The notes under the pieces: generated by a model | Told to the model about the DNA's origin: nothing | The model's database searches: none | Seen by the model: only the letters and a program-made list of their open reading frames with translations | Part shown: one piece after another, positions 1-8,287 of the stretch | Layout of the letters: every line of letters begins with the position of its first letter | Numbering within the stretch: the first letter of the stretch is position 1 | Translations under genes and position numbers: made by a program | Assembly (NCBI RefSeq): GCF_032814565.1 | Contig: NZ_CP136521.1 | Coordinates: 3,320,501 to 3,384,500, forward strand | Length of the DNA stretch: 64,000 nucleotides | Source: Hwangdonia lutea | GTDB lineage: Bacteria; Bacteroidota; Bacteroidia; Flavobacteriales; Flavobacteriaceae | Direction: 5' to 3'

Positions 1-871
1 GTTTTAAACCAGATCTACCTTGGCCGTAAATAGTTTGAAAATCTTGTAGATCTGTATTTACAGAGTCAAACGTAAGGGAACTTGAAAATTCTACACCAAG
101 TCCTTTTTTGCCTTTGCCTGACTTTGTAGTAATCATTATTACACCATTAGAGGCTTGTGACCCGTATAAAGCGGCAGCAGAACTTCCTTTTAAAATAGAA
201 ACCGACTCGATATCGTCTGGATTAATAGATGAAATATCATCTCCGCCATCTCCAAATTCGCCATCAAATCTTCCAATTGAAGCTTTAGTTACATTTAAAA
301 TAGGAATCCCATCAACAACATATAATGGTTGGTTGCTGCCCGATAAAGAACTAGCTCCTCTAATGATTACCCTGCTCGAACCTGCTGCACCGGTGCTGTT
401 TTGAGAAATGTTAACTCCGGCAACCCTACCTTGTAGTGCGTTTACAGCGCTTGTGGTTTTTACCCTTCCCATGTCGTCTGACCCAACTTCAGTTAAAGAG
501 TACCCTAAAGCTTTGGCTTCTCTTTTAATTCCTAATGCGGTTACAACAACCTCATCAAGACTTGTGGCGTCCTCTTCAAGAGCAATATTGATAATGTTGG
601 AATCATTCAAGGATACTGTAAGGGTTTTAAAACCAATATAGCTAAAGACAAGCTCTTTTCCATTTGGGTTATTTACTTCAATTGAATAATTTCCATCAAA
701 ATTCGTAACACTTCCTTGAGATTCCCCTTTTAAAAGAACACTTGCTCCGGGCAGTGGTTGCCCATCACTTTTCGAGGTTACTTTTCCTGTTATGGTTACC
801 GTTTGTGCAATGCCAATTTGCGTTAAAACCATAACAAGCAAAAAGATTAAATAATGCTGTTTTTTTTTCAT
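1..871 (-). CDS. SusC/RagA-type TonB-dependent outer membrane receptor, N-terminal part
   Basis: This is the first 290 codons of an outer-membrane receptor; the gene runs off the left edge. Read from the ATG at 871 there is a lysine-rich hydrophobic signal peptide ending near GIAQ, then a carboxypeptidase-regulatory-like beta-sandwich (GKVTSKSDGQPLPGASVLLKG, about residues 28-105), the LDEVVVTALGIKRE stretch, and the TonB plug domain with GRVAGVNI, IIRGASSL and PLYVVDGIPI. These are hallmarks of the SusC/RagA family, which imports glycans or peptides with a SusD lipoprotein normally encoded just downstream (outside this window). The gene is divergent from a DeoR-type sugar regulator, which suggests a carbohydrate uptake locus. 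The substrate cannot be told. Confidence 0.93.
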   Translation of the reverse strand, partial: MKKKQHYLIFLLVMVLTQIGIAQTVTITGKVTSKSDGQPLPGASVLLKGESQGSVTNFDGNYSIEVNNPNGKELVFSYIGFKTLTVSLNDSNIINIALEEDATSLDEVVVTALGIKREAKALGYSLTEVGSDDMGRVKTTSAVNALQGRVAGVNISQNSTGAAGSSRVIIRGASSLSGSNQPLYVVDGIPILNVTKASIGRFDGEFGDGGDDISSINPDDIESVSILKGSSAAALYGSQASNGVIMITTKSGKGKKGLGVEFSSSLTFDSVNTDLQDFQTIYGQGRSGLK

Positions 872-902
872 TGTTTGTTAGTTTAAGAATGTTTTTCGGA
901 AG

Positions 903-934
903 TAAATATAGTTTTTATGTTTTATACACGCAAA
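903..934 (-). promoter_or_regulatory. Putative susC promoter
   Basis: On the minus strand a TTTG (934-931) lies 20 nt upstream of TATATTTA (910-903), close to the Bacteroidota consensus TTTG-N20-TAnnTTTG. It is about 32 nt from the susC start. The -33 TTTG is part of the first unit of the adjoining 11-bp repeat array. Confidence 0.45.
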
Positions 935-980
935 TAATATGCAAATAATGTGCAAATAACATGCAAATAAAATGCAATTA
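930..980. repeat. 11-bp helically phased tandem repeat, about 4.6 copies
   Basis: Units start at 930, 941, 952, 963 and 974: GCAAATAATAT, GCAAATAATGT, GCAAATAACAT, GCAAATAAAAT and a partial GCAATTA. GCAAATAA is invariant in the four full units and the period is about one DNA turn. The array overlaps and extends upstream of the susC -33 element, where an activator or repressor array would be expected. The remainder of 872-1229 holds no gene. Confidence 0.8.
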
Positions 981-1207
981 TTAGCTGTTTTTAGTGAAAT
1001 ATAGTGATTGTATAGATGTAAAAAATGGATTATGCAGTACTGCTTGCATAGGTTTAATAATTAATATATGCTTTTGAATTTTAAATTTATAAAACAAGCG
1101 TTTTTGTAGCAATTTTATGTTTTATTGTGCTGTTTGCTTAAGTGTTTTATTTTGAGCTAAAGAAGCCTATCTTTTTGATTATAACCTTTATTTTTAAATC
1201 AAAATGT

Positions 1208-1215
1208 TATATTTG
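1208..1215 (+). promoter_or_regulatory. Putative -7 box for the DeoR-family gene
   Basis: TATATTTG matches the flavobacterial TAnnTTTG box and ends 15 nt before the ATG at 1230, giving a very short leader. No clear -33 TTTG is seen at the usual distance. Confidence 0.4.
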
Positions 1216-1229
1216 AAAAAAAATAACTC

Positions 1230-1979
1230 ATGGTAAAAAATGAAAGGCAACGAATTATTATTGATAAGATTAGAGTTGAAAAAAAGGTAAGTTCTTCAGT
1301 TTTAGCCGAAGAGCTTAGTGTGTCTGAAGATACTATTAGGAGAGATTTAAACGAGTTAGACGGTAAGGGGTTGCTGTCCAAAATTCATGGAGGAGCCGTA
1401 TCTACCATTCAAAAGCTATACCATTATAATGATAATGTTATAGTAAACAGTGATAAAAAAGAAATAATAGCAAACAAAGCATCTACTCTTATAAAAAATG
1501 GTATGTCCATTATAATAAGTGGAGGTACTACAAATCTTGCTTTTGTAAGGTTGTTGCCAAAAGAGTTGAAAATAACTATTTATACTTATTGTCTGCCAAT
1601 TGCGATGGAACTTACTGGGCATCCAAACATTGAAATTATTTTTATTGGTGGCAAAATACATAAAAAAGCAATGGTAACTGTTGGCATTGATGTTATACAG
1701 AAACTTGCAAAAATTAAAGCCGATATGTGTTTTATTGGTACAGGCAGTTTAGATGTTGATAATGGAATAACTGAAGGTAGTTATGAGGTTGCATTAATGA
1801 AAAAAGCTATGATTGAAGTATCAAATGCTACGGTTTCTCTAGTTACATCCAATAAGCTAGGTTTAAAACAAAGCTATCATGTTTGTAGCCTCACTGAAGT
1901 TGATGCTGTAGTAACTGATCTAGACATTGATAATGAACTTCTTTTAGAATATCAAAAATCCGGTGTAAACATTTTGTAG
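1230..1979 (+). CDS. DeoR/GlpR-family transcriptional regulator
   Basis: A 249-aa DNA-binding regulator of the kind that responds to phosphorylated sugars. Residues 1-57 form a DeoR winged helix (RQRIIIDKIRVEKKVSSSVL, then the recognition helix SEDTIRRDLNEL and KIHGGA). Residues of about 75-235 form the DeoRC sensor domain, with the ISGGTTN phosphate-binding loop near 88-94 and the FIGGK and FIGTGSLD motifs. Length is normal for the family. It is divergent from the susC-like gene across a 358-bp gap containing the 11-bp repeats, so control of that transporter is a reasonable inference. The effector is unknown. Confidence 0.88.
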   Translation: MVKNERQRIIIDKIRVEKKVSSSVLAEELSVSEDTIRRDLNELDGKGLLSKIHGGAVSTIQKLYHYNDNVIVNSDKKEIIANKASTLIKNGMSIIISGGTTNLAFVRLLPKELKITIYTYCLPIAMELTGHPNIEIIFIGGKIHKKAMVTVGIDVIQKLAKIKADMCFIGTGSLDVDNGITEGSYEVALMKKAMIEVSNATVSLVTSNKLGLKQSYHVCSLTEVDAVVTDLDIDNELLLEYQKSGVNIL

Positions 1980-2604
1980 TATGATATTTATTATTGGTTA
2001 ATGTTAAAACGTTTTATTATCTCTATTTTAAAATGCGCTAATACAATAGTATAGGTTTCAATGCGGATTTACTAAAATTATTCGGACAGAAATCATTCAT
2101 CATGCTGTTTTTATGAATTTCAAAACAACTAGTTGAATAGTTGTTGTGATTAACGGCTCCATAAGATTGCGCTATGGTATCTTTAGATTTTACGGTATGT
2201 ATTGTTGCCATATAATTTTGATAAAGCACCACAATTTGTTTGCTCTAAAGACTTCCATGAAGGCAAGAAGCGTTTATTATCTTTGTGCTTTTTCAAATGG
2301 TCTTCTGTTCTGGTATCTCATCTTCAATATTTGACATTGTTTTTAACCAAGACCATGCTATCAATAAATAAATCAAAGTTTTGAAACCAACAAGGGGTAA
2401 CCTCAGGAGGCAGGTGATAAACAAGTTTAATGCGTATGCTAATTTCAATTTTCTCTATAACCTCAATGAGTAAAAGCCTAAATTTGGCATAAAAATAACT
2501 GTTTGTAAAACTGTTATTCGTAAATTGGTTATATAATAAAGGTTTTAAAAAGGTCAACAATAGAATGGTTTTTAATACACTTTTTGATGTTTTGGGTAAA
2601 ATAA
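1980..2604. other. Intergenic stretch without a convincing gene
   Basis: Only short open frames occur here, on both strands, and none has a recognisable domain. A 98-codon minus-strand frame (2324-2620) has a basic C-terminal half and could be the eroded tail of a recombinase or transposase, but I cannot support that. This DNA lies outside the integrative element, between the DeoR-type gene and the stranded tRNA-Ser terminator. Confidence 0.5.
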
Positions 2605-2637
2605 AAAGTCCCATAAACATTGAGTTTATAGGACTTT
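2605..2637 (-). terminator. Original tRNA-Ser terminator, now separated from its gene
   Basis: AAAGTCC-c-ATAAAC, a 5-nt loop, GTTTAT-a-GGACTTT forms a 13-bp stem with one symmetric mismatch. On the minus strand it is followed by TTTTTATTTTA, an intrinsic terminator for transcripts going left. It lies just outside the partial tRNA-Ser 3' end at 2661-2672. It is therefore probably the terminator that followed the tRNA gene before the element inserted between them. Confidence 0.65.
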
Positions 2638-2659
2638 CGTCGATTTTGAATAAATCTTG

Positions 2660-2672
2660 GCGGAGAAAGAGG
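2660..2672. other. Left attachment site core (attL)
   Basis: GCGGAGAAAGAGG is identical to the 3' end of the tRNA-Ser gene plus one flanking base at 23876-23888. The match stops at 2673, where the tRNA body would continue. A partial tRNA 3' end at one side and an intact tRNA at the other is the normal scar of tyrosine-recombinase integration. Confidence 0.75.
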
Positions 2673-2731
2673 AACTATCTAAAAATCTAAAAGTATTGTA
2701 TTTATAGGGCTTTCAAGAGGTCGAAAAATTT

Positions 2732-2755
2732 AGTGACACCGAATTAGCCCCTTTT
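2732..2755 (+). repeat. Left-end recombinase arm-type site candidate
   Basis: This 24-bp stretch contains TGACACCGAAT (2734-2744) followed by GCCCC and a T run. It matches 23754-23777 at the right end with one mismatch, in the same orientation. Both copies lie inside the element, about 60 and 100 bp from the core repeats, as arm-type binding sites of tyrosine recombinases do. Confidence 0.6.
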
Positions 2756-2946
2756 TAACAAAAATTTGTGAGTTTTGGGATATTTATGCGAGTTAGGTAT
2801 ACAAACCAACATAAGTGAGTTCAAATAAAATTATTAAGAGCAGATTATAGTAAACTTTCGAGTAAAGTACCAATTTTCAATACTTTTCTTGAAAGTTTAC
2901 TAAGATATGTCGTTGAACAATCTCAAATCGGAGGAGAGTTAAAAAA

Positions 2947-3002
2947 ACCATTATAATGGTATATTTGATGCTTTTTAGGATGTTTTTACCACTATAATGG
3001 TA
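2947..3002. promoter_or_regulatory. Two palindromes, possible AbiEi-type operators
   Basis: ACCATTATAATGGT (2947-2960) is a perfect 14-bp palindrome. TACCACTATAATGGTA (2987-3002) is a 16-bp palindrome with one mismatched pair. A related TACC-N7-GGTA stretch lies at 3410-3424, just upstream of the antitoxin gene. The shared TACC...GGTA arms suggest one protein binds all three. AbiEi antitoxins are known to bind inverted repeats at their own promoter. Confidence 0.4.
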
Positions 3003-3005
3003 GTT

Positions 3006-3332
3006 TTAGAAAGACACCTTTTCTTCCAAAATCGTGATCAAATTAGAATCATAGTATTTGTAGATATCTGGAATATCTAACACCTTAATTTTTGAGTAAT
3101 ACTTTGAGCCTGTATGCTTCTTAATTTGGTCTAAATGCTTATTTTCCATCACATAAACTTTGTCTGCCCATTTTAATAAATCTTCAGTAAGCTCAGTAGT
3201 GCCTTCTTTTCTACAAATTTTGATATTGGTGCCTGCACTTTTAAAGTTGTATTCAGGATGCTTTTCAGCAAAATAGTCTTCAGCCGTTTTAGAGCGTTGT
3301 TTGTTGGCGGAACAGATGAAGAGCGTTTTCAT
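3006..3332 (-). CDS. Low-molecular-weight protein-tyrosine-phosphatase-like protein
   Basis: A 108-aa protein starting at the ATG at 3332 (MKTLFIC); an upstream in-frame ATG at 3374 would add 14 unrelated residues. The active-site loop C-S-A-N-K-Q-R-S at residues 7-14 fits the CX5R(S/T) signature of LMW phosphatases. DIPD near residues 86-89 supplies the expected general-acid Asp. It is shorter than classical enzymes (about 150 aa), as in a compact bacterial subfamily. It is divergent from the AbiEi/AbiEii pair across a 116-bp gap. The substrate is unknown; arsenate reductase-like activity is an alternative. Confidence 0.75.
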   Translation of the reverse strand: MKTLFICSANKQRSKTAEDYFAEKHPEYNFKSAGTNIKICRKEGTTELTEDLLKWADKVYVMENKHLDQIKKHTGSKYYSKIKVLDIPDIYKYYDSNLITILEEKVSF

Positions 3333-3409
3333 ATAAAATTGATACTTATAGCCTTTATGGCAATCCTTTGGCAAAATTAAAAATTTTTATAGTAGAATAA
3401 CGAGATAAT

Positions 3410-3424
3410 TACCGTAAAATGGTA
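3410..3424. promoter_or_regulatory. Inverted repeat in the abiEi promoter
   Basis: TACCGTAAAATGGTA lies 24 bp upstream of the antitoxin start and shares its TACC/GGTA arms with the palindromes at 2947-3002. It could be the autoregulatory operator of the toxin-antitoxin pair. Confidence 0.4.
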
Positions 3425-3448
3425 TCTTTCTCGAAAATTTACTTTTAG

Positions 3449-4240
3449 GTGGATATCTCAGATTATATAAAGCAACTACAATCTTTTGAGGAATACTCAT
3501 TTTCTTGGGATGAACTTGTAAAAAAGTGTCATAAAACTGATACTGCTTTAAAGCGAGAGCTTTCACGTTTAGTAGCCAAAAAGGAAATTGTAAACTTAAG
3601 AAAAGGGTTTTATTTAATCATTCCGCCAAGATATTCCAAACAAGAACAGCTACCTGTGCAGTTATTTGCACATAAGCTTTTTGATTTTTTAGATAGTAAT
3701 TATTACTTAGGCTTTTATTCTGCTGCAAAGTTTCACGGCGCAGGACATCAACAAGTGCAACGGGAATATGTTATGACAGATAAGGCATTCCCTGATATTA
3801 AAAAATCATCGATAGATATTCATTTTTTTACAACTTCAAAATGGCCAACAAAAAACATTTTAGAGAAAAAATCGGATGCAGGTATTTTTAAAATTTCGAG
3901 TCCAGCACTTACAGCTGTAGATTTAATCCATCATCAAACCAAGTTGGGTGGTATCAATAGAATGTTAGCCATTCTCGAAGAACTGTCAGAAGAAATAAAC
4001 GTTCAAGATATAGAAGATTTACTTACTTGGTATCCTCACAAAAGCACCTTACAACGATTGGGTTTTTTATTAGAAGGCGAACTACAAGTTGAATCGAAAT
4101 TGTACGAACCCATAAAAGAGTACTTAAAGACATCAAAATACTATCCGGTGTTATTGAGTCCAAAATCAAAAGAGAGACCTGGAGCCATTCATAATCATTG
4201 GAAAGTGGATGTGAATATAAAAATAGAGAGCGATTTATGA
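3449..4240 (+). CDS. AbiEi-type antitoxin / transcriptional repressor
   Basis: A 263-aa protein with a GTG start. The N-terminal ~60 residues form a winged helix (TDTALKRELSRLVAKKEIVNL, then RKGFYLIIP), followed by the AbiEi antitoxin core (YYLGFYSAAKFHGA, near residue 90, and SSPALTAVDLIHH near 150). In characterised type IV AbiE systems the antitoxin represses the operon and counteracts the nucleotidyltransferase toxin without binding it. It overlaps the toxin gene by ATGA, so the two are translationally coupled. Inverted repeats upstream (3410-3424) fit autoregulation. Confidence 0.85.
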   Translation: MDISDYIKQLQSFEEYSFSWDELVKKCHKTDTALKRELSRLVAKKEIVNLRKGFYLIIPPRYSKQEQLPVQLFAHKLFDFLDSNYYLGFYSAAKFHGAGHQQVQREYVMTDKAFPDIKKSSIDIHFFTTSKWPTKNILEKKSDAGIFKISSPALTAVDLIHHQTKLGGINRMLAILEELSEEINVQDIEDLLTWYPHKSTLQRLGFLLEGELQVESKLYEPIKEYLKTSKYYPVLLSPKSKERPGAIHNHWKVDVNIKIESDL

Positions 4241-5028
4241 TTCCGAAGCCCTACATAGCGAAGTGGCAAGAACAAGCACCTTGGAAACAGTTTTATCAAG
4301 TAGAACAAGACCTTGTCATTAGTCGTGCATTGGTAGAAATTTTCTCAGATGAATTCTTAAATGAAAATTTAGCCTTTAGAGGCGGTACCGCCCTTCACAA
4401 ATTGTATTTGAATCCAGCACCAAGATATTCTGAAGATATAGATTTGGTCCAAATAAAACCGGGACCTATAAAACCTATAATGCAACGAATCAATGAAGTG
4501 ATTACATTCTTTGAAGAAGAAAGGCGAACACAAGTAAGAGGACACGGAGCAAAAGCACTATACCGTTTCAATTCTGAATATGAAGGAATTAGATTGCGCT
4601 TAAAATTGGAAATCAACTGTAAAGAGCACTTTAACGTATTGCCATGGGTAGAATTTCCTTTTGAAGTAAAAAGCGATTGGTTTACAGGAAGTGCTAAAAT
4701 TAGAACCTATAACATTAATGAATTATTGGGTACAAAATTACGAGCATTATACCAACGCAGTAAAGGGAGGGATTTGTTTGATTTAGATTACTCACGGCTA
4801 CATATGGAATTGAATATAGACGAAATAATCAAATGCTTCAAGGAGTACACGACATTTTCAACAGGAAACAGACCGCCAAGTAAAAAAGAATTTTTAATGA
4901 ATATTGAAGAAAAAGAACAAGATCCCAATTTCATAGGAGATATGGAGGCCTTATTAAGAACAGGAATTGTATATAATCAAGAAAAAGCTATTGCGTGGTT
5001 AAAGACTGAAGTAATTGCAAATATTTAA
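4237..5028 (+). CDS. AbiEii/AbiGii-type nucleotidyltransferase toxin
   Basis: A 263-aa protein starting at the ATG at 4237, which overlaps the antitoxin stop as ATGA; a longer frame from 4198 would lie inside the antitoxin gene and is rejected. The DNA polymerase beta-type nucleotidyltransferase core is visible: FRGGTALHK at residues 47-55 and SEDIDL at 65-70 with the metal-binding Asp residues, and a later TKLRALYQRSKGRDLFDL motif. Known AbiEii relatives block growth by modifying tRNA 3' ends and cause abortive infection. It forms the type IV pair with the upstream antitoxin. Confidence 0.87.
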   Translation: MIPKPYIAKWQEQAPWKQFYQVEQDLVISRALVEIFSDEFLNENLAFRGGTALHKLYLNPAPRYSEDIDLVQIKPGPIKPIMQRINEVITFFEEERRTQVRGHGAKALYRFNSEYEGIRLRLKLEINCKEHFNVLPWVEFPFEVKSDWFTGSAKIRTYNINELLGTKLRALYQRSKGRDLFDLDYSRLHMELNIDEIIKCFKEYTTFSTGNRPPSKKEFLMNIEEKEQDPNFIGDMEALLRTGIVYNQEKAIAWLKTEVIANI

Positions 5029-5081
5029 AGCATGTAAAAGTATATAGGAGTTTGAAATAATTTCTTGGAAAAATAGAATAA

Positions 5082-7451
5082 ATGAATAAAAAAGACCTTT
5101 CAGAAAGAGATATATGTAGTAAATATATCAATCCGGCTATTCAAAAAGCTGGTTGGAACATGCGTACCCAAGTTAGAGAAGAGGTTTTTTTTACTGACGG
5201 ACGTATTATTGTTCAAGGAAAAATGTACGCTCGAGGAAAAAGTAAAAAAGCAGATTTCATTTTATATTACAAGCCCAATGTTCCAATTGCTATCATTGAG
5301 GCTAAAAGCAATAAAAAGCCTGTTGGTCACGGAATGCAACAAGCCTTAGAATATTCTGAGGTTTTACAAATCCCTTTTGTATTCACGTCTAATGGAGATT
5401 CGTTTGTTTTTCATGATAAAACAAGAACCGATGGCCTCATTGAAGAAGAACTCACTTTAGATAATTTCCCATCACCTGAAACGCTTTGGAAAAAGTATTT
5501 AAAGCACACTAATATTGATACTCCAGAGGCGCAAGACATTGTAGAAAAAGACTATTACGCGGATGATAGCGGCATGACGCCTAGATATTACCAACAAAAT
5601 GCTGTTAATAGGACATTAGAAGCTATTGCCAAAGGACAAGACAAAATTATCTTAGTCATGGCCACAGGTACAGGAAAAACGTATACTGCTTTTAATATTA
5701 TTTGGCGCTTATGGAAAACAGGTGTTAAAAAACGGATTTTATTTCTTGCCGATAGAAATGCCTTATTAACGCAAACCAAAAATGGAGACTTTTCACCGTT
5801 TGGGAATGATATTATGCACATCATTAAAAACCGAAAGATTGATAAGTCTTATCAAATTTACTTTGCACTTTATCAAGGATTGACCAGTAACGATGAATCT
5901 AAAAATGCCTATAAAGAATTTAGTCGTGATTTTTTTGATCTCGTTGTTATAGATGAGTGTCATCGAGGAAGTGCTTCTGAAGCTTCAGCTTGGAGAGATG
6001 TACTAACGTATTTTGATACCGCAACGCAAATAGGATTAACAGCCACTCCAAAAGAAACCAAAGATGTGTCTAATATGGATTATTTTGGAAAGCCTGTATA
6101 TACCTATTCTCTAAAACAAGGGATTGATGATGGCTTTTTAGCACCTTATAAAGTGGTGCGTATTACAACCAACGTAGATGAAGGTTGGAGACCAACAGCA
6201 GGTTTGCTAGATAAATACGGTAACGAAGTAGAAGACCGTATTTACAATTTAAAAGACTACGATAAAACCTTAGCTATTGATGAACGTACAGCACTAGTAG
6301 CTAAAAAGATTACCGAGTATTTAAAAGCCACAGACCGCTTTGCAAAAACGATTGTCTTTTGCGTAGATATAGACCATGCTAACCGAATGCGCCAAGCCTT
6401 ATTTAATGAAAACGCCGATTTAGTTGCACAGCATTGGAACTATTGCGTAAAAATAACCGGAGACGATGAGGTTGGTAAACAAGAACTCGATAATTTTACA
6501 GACGTCGAAGAACGCTTTCCTGTGATCGCCACCACATCCAAAATGCTAACCACTGGGATTGATACCAAAATGGTAAAAGTTATTGTGTTAGAATCCAATA
6601 TTCAATCTGTAACGGAGTTCAAGCAAATTATTGGTAGAGGCACACGAATTAGAGAAGCAGAAGGCAAAGTCTTTTTTACTATTATGGATTTTAGAAAAGC
6701 CACCAACATCTTTGCAAGACCAGATTTTGATGGTGATCCTGTTCAAATTTACGAACCTGGTCCCACAGAAACAGTCATTCCACCAGATGATGAAACAGAA
6801 ACAGCACAAGGTGATAACCAACCTGAAAGTTTGGGTGGTTTTAGACCAACACAACCTAATATAGATATTGACGATGACGAAGAGGTGGTACGGAAGTTTT
6901 ACGTGAACCAAATCCCTGTGTCTGTTGTTAATGAGCGCGTACAGTATTACGGAAAAGATGGAAAACTCATTACAGAATCCTTAAAAGATTATTCTAAAAA
7001 GAATATAGAAAAAGAGTTTGCATCCTTAGACGATTTTATTCAAAGATGGAACGAGTCAGAAAAGAAAGAAGAACTCATCAAAGAACTTGCAGAACACGGC
7101 GTACTTTTAGAAGCCTTGCGTGAAGAGGTAGGGCAAGATTTAGATGATTTCGATTTAATCTGTCATATTGCCTTCGACCAACCTGCACTTACACGGCAAG
7201 AGCGCGCCAACAACGTACGTAAACGTAACTACTTCACAAAGTACAGCGAAACCGCACAAAAAGTATTAAACAGCTTACTAGATAAATACGAACACGAGGG
7301 CATCACCTCTATAGAACAAGGGTCTGTTCTCAAAGTACAACCGTTAAGCCAAATGGGCTCACCTGTAGAGTTGGTAAGAGCCTTTGGTAAACGAAAAGAT
7401 TTTGAACAAGCCATTAAAGAATTAGAAAACGAAATTTATAATATTGCTTAA
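5082..7451 (+). CDS. hsdR: Type I restriction enzyme, R (motor/nuclease) subunit
   Basis: A 789-aa endonuclease/translocase that cleaves unmodified DNA as part of HsdR2M2S. An N-terminal PD-(D/E)XK nuclease shows D58 and E73-A-K75. Helicase motifs follow: Walker A MATGTGKT (193-200), DECH (291-294), TATP (320-323) and QIIGRGTRI as motif VI near 520. The C-terminal third resembles the EcoEI-type R-protein domain. It heads an operon with TAATG overlap into the HNH gene, then hsdM and hsdS. Length fits the shorter (EcoEI-like) class. No frameshift or motif loss is seen. Confidence 0.92.
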   Translation: MNKKDLSERDICSKYINPAIQKAGWNMRTQVREEVFFTDGRIIVQGKMYARGKSKKADFILYYKPNVPIAIIEAKSNKKPVGHGMQQALEYSEVLQIPFVFTSNGDSFVFHDKTRTDGLIEEELTLDNFPSPETLWKKYLKHTNIDTPEAQDIVEKDYYADDSGMTPRYYQQNAVNRTLEAIAKGQDKIILVMATGTGKTYTAFNIIWRLWKTGVKKRILFLADRNALLTQTKNGDFSPFGNDIMHIIKNRKIDKSYQIYFALYQGLTSNDESKNAYKEFSRDFFDLVVIDECHRGSASEASAWRDVLTYFDTATQIGLTATPKETKDVSNMDYFGKPVYTYSLKQGIDDGFLAPYKVVRITTNVDEGWRPTAGLLDKYGNEVEDRIYNLKDYDKTLAIDERTALVAKKITEYLKATDRFAKTIVFCVDIDHANRMRQALFNENADLVAQHWNYCVKITGDDEVGKQELDNFTDVEERFPVIATTSKMLTTGIDTKMVKVIVLESNIQSVTEFKQIIGRGTRIREAEGKVFFTIMDFRKATNIFARPDFDGDPVQIYEPGPTETVIPPDDETETAQGDNQPESLGGFRPTQPNIDIDDDEEVVRKFYVNQIPVSVVNERVQYYGKDGKLITESLKDYSKKNIEKEFASLDDFIQRWNESEKKEELIKELAEHGVLLEALREEVGQDLDDFDLICHIAFDQPALTRQERANNVRKRNYFTKYSETAQKVLNSLLDKYEHEGITSIEQGSVLKVQPLSQMGSPVELVRAFGKRKDFEQAIKELENEIYNIA

Positions 7452-8287
7452 TGTTTAGCTATAAAGATATACAATGGGTGCGCAATGTAAAACGCGAAGG
7501 AGGAGATAACTGGGCGTATTTTGATGAAGATAATGATGAAATGATTTTGCATTGGTCATCAGCATTCACTAATATCCCAACGCCTGCTATGACTCCAAAA
7601 AAAGGAGATGTTGTTGTGCTTTTTCAAAAAATGAATACTAGTAAACAATTTCATTTTACACATTTATTAAGTCCTGTTGATGATATAGAATTAGACTGTA
7701 TTGATAAAAACCCTAAACACCGTTGGGGAAGAAAAATGAAAATACTGGCAAAAACACAAAAAGTGCTACGCCCTGATTCATTGGGTTTAGGTCGAGTTAA
7801 TCAAGGTCATACTTATCCTATTGAATATTTGAATCTGGATACTTCAAAGGAGAATATTCAGAAAATAATATGGAATGCTTTCAAACCTTTTTTTAGAGAG
7901 GGTGTCTTTAAAAGATATGTTTTAGAATTATCTGATAGTCTTATTGATGAAAATTTAGATAATGTCGAAAGTGAAGAAGGAAAATGGAATTATGCGATGC
8001 ATCGCTTCAGAGAAAGAGATAGAGGTTTAGTTCAGAAAAAAAAAGCGTCTGTAATAAAACCAACATGCGAATGCTGTACTTTCGATTTCTCTAACACCTA
8101 TCCAGATTTAGGTGATGGGTTTATAGAATGTCATCATAGAATCCCTATTAATCAAGGAGAAAGAATCACGAAATTAGAAGATTTAGCATTAGTGTGTGCG
8201 AATTGTCATAGAATGCTTCACAGAAAAAACAATCAAAACGAATACTACACAGTAGACGAGTTAAAACAAATCATAATTAATGAGTAA
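7451..8287 (+). CDS. HNH endonuclease embedded in the type I R-M operon
   Basis: A 278-aa protein. The C-terminal domain is a zinc-bearing HNH nuclease: CECC (206-209), ECHH (226-229), then LVCANCH (247-253) and H257. The N-terminal ~130 residues contain GDVVVLFQKMN, FTHLLSPVDD and HRWGRKMKIL. This looks like an EVE/PUA-like modified-base reader or other small beta domain, but that is a guess. It overlaps hsdR by one base and hsdM by 8, so it is co-transcribed and coupled to both. By analogy it could be a modification-dependent nuclease or an extra effector of the type I complex. Its function is unproven. Confidence 0.8.
   Translation: MFSYKDIQWVRNVKREGGDNWAYFDEDNDEMILHWSSAFTNIPTPAMTPKKGDVVVLFQKMNTSKQFHFTHLLSPVDDIELDCIDKNPKHRWGRKMKILAKTQKVLRPDSLGLGRVNQGHTYPIEYLNLDTSKENIQKIIWNAFKPFFREGVFKRYVLELSDSLIDENLDNVESEEGKWNYAMHRFRERDRGLVQKKKASVIKPTCECCTFDFSNTYPDLGDGFIECHHRIPINQGERITKLEDLALVCANCHRMLHRKNNQNEYYTVDELKQIIINE

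Noticed and set aside
2038-2620. Several short open frames on both strands after the DeoR-type gene
   Set aside because: No recognisable domain, no promoter or start context, and overlapping frames on opposite strands. At most they are eroded remnants.
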